Under the pieces are notes generated by a model that had not been told where the DNA came from, did not search any database, and worked only from the letters and a program-made list of their open reading frames with translations. A stretch of 64,000 bases of DNA, taken from NCBI RefSeq assembly GCF_014643735.1, contig NZ_BMKA01000001.1, forward strand, positions 930,001 through 994,000, given 5' to 3'. This document shows, piece after piece, positions 61,109 through 64,000 of the stretch (position 1 is its first letter; the number at the start of each line of letters is the position of its first letter). The position numbers and the translations under genes were made by a program. This DNA comes from Neptunicoccus cionae. GTDB lineage: Bacteria; Pseudomonadota; Alphaproteobacteria; Rhodobacterales; Rhodobacteraceae.

Positions 61109-62438
61109 TTCTAGCTGCCTTCATATATTTAGAGGGGTTAACTGCAGTACCATTTATGCGCACCTCATAGTGAAGATGCACGCCGGTGGACCGGCCCGTG
61201 TTGCCCATATCACCAATTCGCTCACCGCGCGAGACCCTTTGACCGGACTTCACGCGAATTTTGCTCATATGGGCGTAATAAGTTTCAAATCCCCGCACAT
61301 GGCGGATTTTGACGAGCTTTCCATAACCGCTTTGGCGCCCTGCAAAGGTAACGACCCCGTCGCCGGTGGCAAGGATCGCAGTCCCGCGTGCGCCGGCCAT
61401 GTCATTGCCTTTGTGCATCCGGCGACCGCCGGTCTTGGGATCTCGGCGATACCCGAACCCCGAGGTATTGCGATAGCCGCCATCAACCGGAAAGGACAAG
61501 GGCAGCTTGGACACAGCCATTTTTGCCAGACCGACGCGATCCATCTTGTCCAGAATATCAACCGCGTCACGGGTCAGCTGGTTCGCAGAATCCCCTTTGG
61601 TCGATACGGACAGTGCGGTCAAAGGACCGCCTGTGCCTGAATGGGTGCGACGCATTTCATCCAGAATACTGTCGGTGTTGATGCCAGCGTTGCTAAGCGC
61701 TTTTTGAAGCGGGCCGAGCGTTACATCCACCGCCTGTTCCAGACGGGCGAAGATCCGTGCGGTTTGCTGTTCCTTCAGCTGATGGGCCAACGACATTTCG
61801 GACATCTGTGTGTAAAGTTCCTCAGCCGTGGTTTCCAGCTGGTCTCGTTGCTGAACCGTGGCCTCAAGCGCCCGCGCCATTGTCGTCAGGGTTTCTTCTG
61901 TATCGTTCGCGCTGCCAAGTTTGGTGCTAAGGCTACCTGTGACAGCCTGCATTTCCGCCATCACGCTGTCTGATTGCTTTTGCGCTTCGTCCCGTTCTTT
62001 AATCGCCACTTGCAGTTTCTTCTGCATGATCTTCAGTCCGGTCGCCAGTTCGCGGCGTTCTTCTTCGGCCTGTAACAATTCACTTTGTTGTTGGGAAATC
62101 TGCTCCAGCGCGATGTAAAACCTGTCCTGTGCGGTTTGCGCTTCAAGGGCGCGGGTGTCCCGTTCCTTGGACAACTCGTTCAAACGGGCTTCATAGGCGC
62201 GCTGCATCACCTGGGCTTGGGTTTTGTCCGAACGTGCACTGATCCGGTCGATCATCAGGGTAGAGGTGGCGATAACAGTCCAGCAAACGCCCACAGTAAT
62301 GACTGCCCCAATCGCTGTTTGAAACAGCGGGGTCGCCCGAAAATAGCGGGTTGTGCGCTCTGTGCGCATGTAAATGCGCTGCTCGGGCACATGGCGTGCC
62401 AACAGCGCGTTCAGTTTTGCAAACGGTCCGTTCATCAT
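61098..62438 (-). CDS. Membrane-anchored M23 (LytM-type) peptidoglycan endopeptidase
   Basis: 446 residues. One N-terminal membrane helix (about 35-60), a long coiled coil (about 75-240), then a LytM domain (about 320-440) with zinc motifs MHKGNDMAG (HxxxD) and GVHLHYEVRING (HxH). The arrangement of coiled coil plus M23 beside a bactofilin gene matches LmdC-type wall-shape enzymes. Confidence 0.94.
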   Translation of the reverse strand: MMNGPFAKLNALLARHVPEQRIYMRTERTTRYFRATPLFQTAIGAVITVGVCWTVIATSTLMIDRISARSDKTQAQVMQRAYEARLNELSKERDTRALEAQTAQDRFYIALEQISQQQSELLQAEEERRELATGLKIMQKKLQVAIKERDEAQKQSDSVMAEMQAVTGSLSTKLGSANDTEETLTTMARALEATVQQRDQLETTAEELYTQMSEMSLAHQLKEQQTARIFARLEQAVDVTLGPLQKALSNAGINTDSILDEMRRTHSGTGGPLTALSVSTKGDSANQLTRDAVDILDKMDRVGLAKMAVSKLPLSFPVDGGYRNTSGFGYRRDPKTGGRRMHKGNDMAGARGTAILATGDGVVTFAGRQSGYGKLVKIRHVRGFETYYAHMSKIRVKSGQRVSRGERIGDMGNTGRSTGVHLHYEVRINGTAVNPSKYMKAARNVF

Positions 62439-62531
62439 TTTCCCTTAGCCTTTGTATTCTGGCACCCTTAGTCGGGACCGTTGCTCGGCTTGTTTCAGAA
62501 CACCCCAGTGGTTTACAAAACCCTTTGGAAA

Positions 62532-62552
62532 CAGGCAAGAATTTCTTGCCTG
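62532..62552 (-). terminator. Candidate terminator after the DUF455 gene
   Basis: CAGGCAAGA / TCTTGCCTG form a perfect 9-bp stem with a three-base loop; the minus-strand continuation is TTTCC. It lies between the DUF455 stop and the start of the M23 gene. A palindromic operator is the alternative. Confidence 0.55.
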
Positions 62553-62579
62553 CTCCGCAGGTTTCCGCCAATCGGGGTG

Positions 62580-63392
62580 TCAGTCGCCTGCCATCGGCCA
62601 ATAGAAATCCAACGGCAATCCAGCCTCGGCGCGCTTTTCATCGTTGAATGGAGGCTTCAGCCCGCCCGGAAAATACTGCTGCACAAGGCGGTGGAATTCG
62701 TCCTTAGGATCAATGTCATGGCGGCCGCACAAAAAGTGAAACCATTTGGAGCCATAGGCCACATGTCCGACTTCTTCGGCGTAGATCACTTCCAGCGCGG
62801 CAACGGTTTCGGCGTCTTTGGCGGATTTGAACTGCTGGATCATGCCGGGTGTCACATCCAGGCCGCGGGCCTCTAGCACCATTGGCACAATGGCCAGACG
62901 TCCCATGAAATCTGTCGCGGTTTCCTGCGCGGCGCGCCACATGCCTGCATGGGCGGCAAAGGCGCCGTAGTGACTGCCGAGCGCTTCAAGACGGTCGCAT
63001 AACAGGTTGAAATGCTTACTTTCCTCATCCGCCGCTTTTACCCAATCGTCAAAATAGCCCATCGGCATTTTAACATGGGCAAACCGTGCGATAATGTCCC
63101 AATGCAGGTCTACAGCGTTCAGTTCGATATGGGCAATTGCATGAATTAATGTGTTGCGGCCCTCAACCGAACCCAGCTTGCGGCGCGGCACTTTGTTCGG
63201 GGGCAGCAATTCGGGTTCGTCGGGGCGGGCAGGGAAATCCGGCGGCTGGCTGTTGCCGATCTCCAAAGGGGTACCTGCCTCTTTCGCGGAAAACCAAAGG
63301 GCTGCGGCGGCGTGGCTTTTGGCCGTTTTCTCGCGCCCGTCAGCTGTGTTCAGGACCGAGCAGGCGAGTTCCGTCAGGGTTGGCTGACTCAT
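62580..63392 (-). CDS. DUF455 ferritin-like protein
   Basis: 270 residues. A four-helix diiron-type core with Glu/His metal ligands in HAIAHIELNAVDLHWD, DEESKHFNLLCDRLE and the late IYAEEVGHVAYGSKWF. DUF455 proteins are related to the MiaE-like/ferritin superfamily; the reaction is unknown. It overlaps the bcp gene by four bases (ATGA), so redox or iron stress is a reasonable context. Confidence 0.92.
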   Translation of the reverse strand: MSQPTLTELACSVLNTADGREKTAKSHAAAALWFSAKEAGTPLEIGNSQPPDFPARPDEPELLPPNKVPRRKLGSVEGRNTLIHAIAHIELNAVDLHWDIIARFAHVKMPMGYFDDWVKAADEESKHFNLLCDRLEALGSHYGAFAAHAGMWRAAQETATDFMGRLAIVPMVLEARGLDVTPGMIQQFKSAKDAETVAALEVIYAEEVGHVAYGSKWFHFLCGRHDIDPKDEFHRLVQQYFPGGLKPPFNDEKRAEAGLPLDFYWPMAGD

Positions 63393-63850
63393 AAGGTTTT
63401 AACCGCTTCAAGGACCGCATCCACATGGCCGGGCACTTTTACCTTACGCCAGATTTCACGGATCACACCATCTGCATCGATCAGGAATGTGGCTCGTTCG
63501 ATTCCCATGAACTTTTTGCCGTACATATTCTTTTCAACCCAGACACCCATGTCTTCGCACAGGGTTCCGGATTCGTCGGACACCAGCGTCACGCCAAGTT
63601 TGTGCTTGGCGACAAATTTATCGTGGCTGGCAACGCTGTCTTTGGAGACCCCGATGATTGTGGCTCCGGCAGCATCAAATTCAGCGGCTTTTTCGCTAAA
63701 TCCGATGCTTTCTTTGGTGCAACCCGGCGTATTGTCCCGCGGGTAGAAATACAGCACCACCGCGCGGTCCGCGCAATCTGCCAGAGACACCGTTCCGCCA
63801 CCGTCCCGTGGCAGTGTAAACATAGGCGCTTTTTCACCGATTTCAGGCAT
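63389..63850 (-). CDS. bcp: Thioredoxin-dependent peroxiredoxin, Bcp/PrxQ type
   Basis: 153 residues. Core YFYPRDNTPGCTKES carries the peroxidatic Cys44; GVSKDSVASHDKF and LIDADGVIREIWRKVKVPGH follow the family. The resolving Cys usually five residues later is Ile49 here. Cys26 and Cys98 are the only other Cys residues. Reduces hydrogen peroxide and organic peroxides in the cytoplasm. Confidence 0.95.
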   Translation of the reverse strand: MPEIGEKAPMFTLPRDGGGTVSLADCADRAVVLYFYPRDNTPGCTKESIGFSEKAAEFDAAGATIIGVSKDSVASHDKFVAKHKLGVTLVSDESGTLCEDMGVWVEKNMYGKKFMGIERATFLIDADGVIREIWRKVKVPGHVDAVLEAVKTL

Positions 63851-63953
63851 TTATATCCCCGTTCGCAAAAACTTGTTAAACTGGCGCTGGTATCAGCGGC
63901 CTGGTCACGTAAATAGGGTGGGCGCGCAGAGATCAAGTGTGGAAAATAACCGC

Positions 63954-64000
63954 ATGTCACTGTTGCCGATGAAAGACGAGCGGAGAGGCATTGATCTGGA
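63954..64000 (+). CDS. Possible start of a plus-strand gene running off the right edge
   Basis: An ATG at 63954 opens a frame MSLLPMKDERRGIDL to the end of the window, divergent from bcp with about 100 bp between them. There is no strong ribosome binding site and too little sequence to identify a family. Confidence 0.3.
   Translation, partial: MSLLPMKDERRGIDL

Overview
The window is about 64 kb of chromosome from a Gram-negative alphaproteobacterium, most likely Rhodobacterales (Roseobacter group). This rests on gene content and protein flavour: an aa3-type ctaD, a Hint-domain protein of the type common in roseobacters, a PotABCD-like transporter, short type II aroQ, the tdh/kbl pair and moderately GC-rich coding sequence. 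No mobile element, CRISPR array or rRNA was seen. Two tRNA genes are present: Leu-GAG and Ser-UGA.

Layout. 1-4.0 kb: housekeeping genes on the minus strand (bestrophin-like channel running off the edge, ctaD, lipB, aroQ) and tRNA-Leu. 4.0-42.6 kb: a very large type VI secretion (T6SS) island built as two divergent operons that share the AT-rich region 12262-12576. The minus-strand arm (12.3 to 4.1 kb) carries an anchored M15 peptidoglycan peptidase, a beta-barrel protein, a secreted caspase-fold protein, two lipoproteins, a PpkA-like Ser/Thr kinase and an OmpA-domain protein. The plus-strand arm (12.6 to 42.6 kb) carries all thirteen core components (tssA, B, C, hcp, tssE, F, G, clpV, vgrG, tssJ, K, L, M) with tagJ, PAAR, tagH (FHA), tagF and pppA. 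The threonine-phosphorylation control circuit (PpkA, PppA, TagH, TagF) is therefore complete but split between the arms.

The most unusual part is a three-gene insertion between clpV and vgrG (23420-29777). It holds (i) a lysine-rich protein with a hydrophobic hairpin, (ii) a bacterial voltage-gated sodium-channel homologue with an intact S4 helix and TLESWS filter, overlapping (iii) a 1426-residue protein that joins a TssB copy, about 610 residues of acidic repeats, a second TssB-like domain, a truncated TssC-like domain and an Asp-rich tail. This is the best candidate for an undescribed, T6SS-linked system. Short DDLLG-type motifs in the acidic protein recur in TagH, and its tail resembles the start of TssA, which suggests a shared docking code.

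42.7-51.5 kb: tdh-kbl (threonine catabolism), a 30-residue membrane peptide, a Hint protein, and a polyamine-type ABC transporter operon. 51.5-58.0 kb: minus-strand genes for an AEC transporter, MBL hydrolase, TatD, HolB, Tmk, a D,D-carboxypeptidase and an RlpA/SPOR lipoprotein, several of them overlapping. 58.2-64.0 kb: tRNA-Ser, an unknown multi-pass membrane protein, cytochrome c, bactofilin with M23 peptidase, a DUF455 ferritin-like protein and a Bcp peroxiredoxin.

Functions come from reading translated sequence and remembered family motifs. No database search was run.
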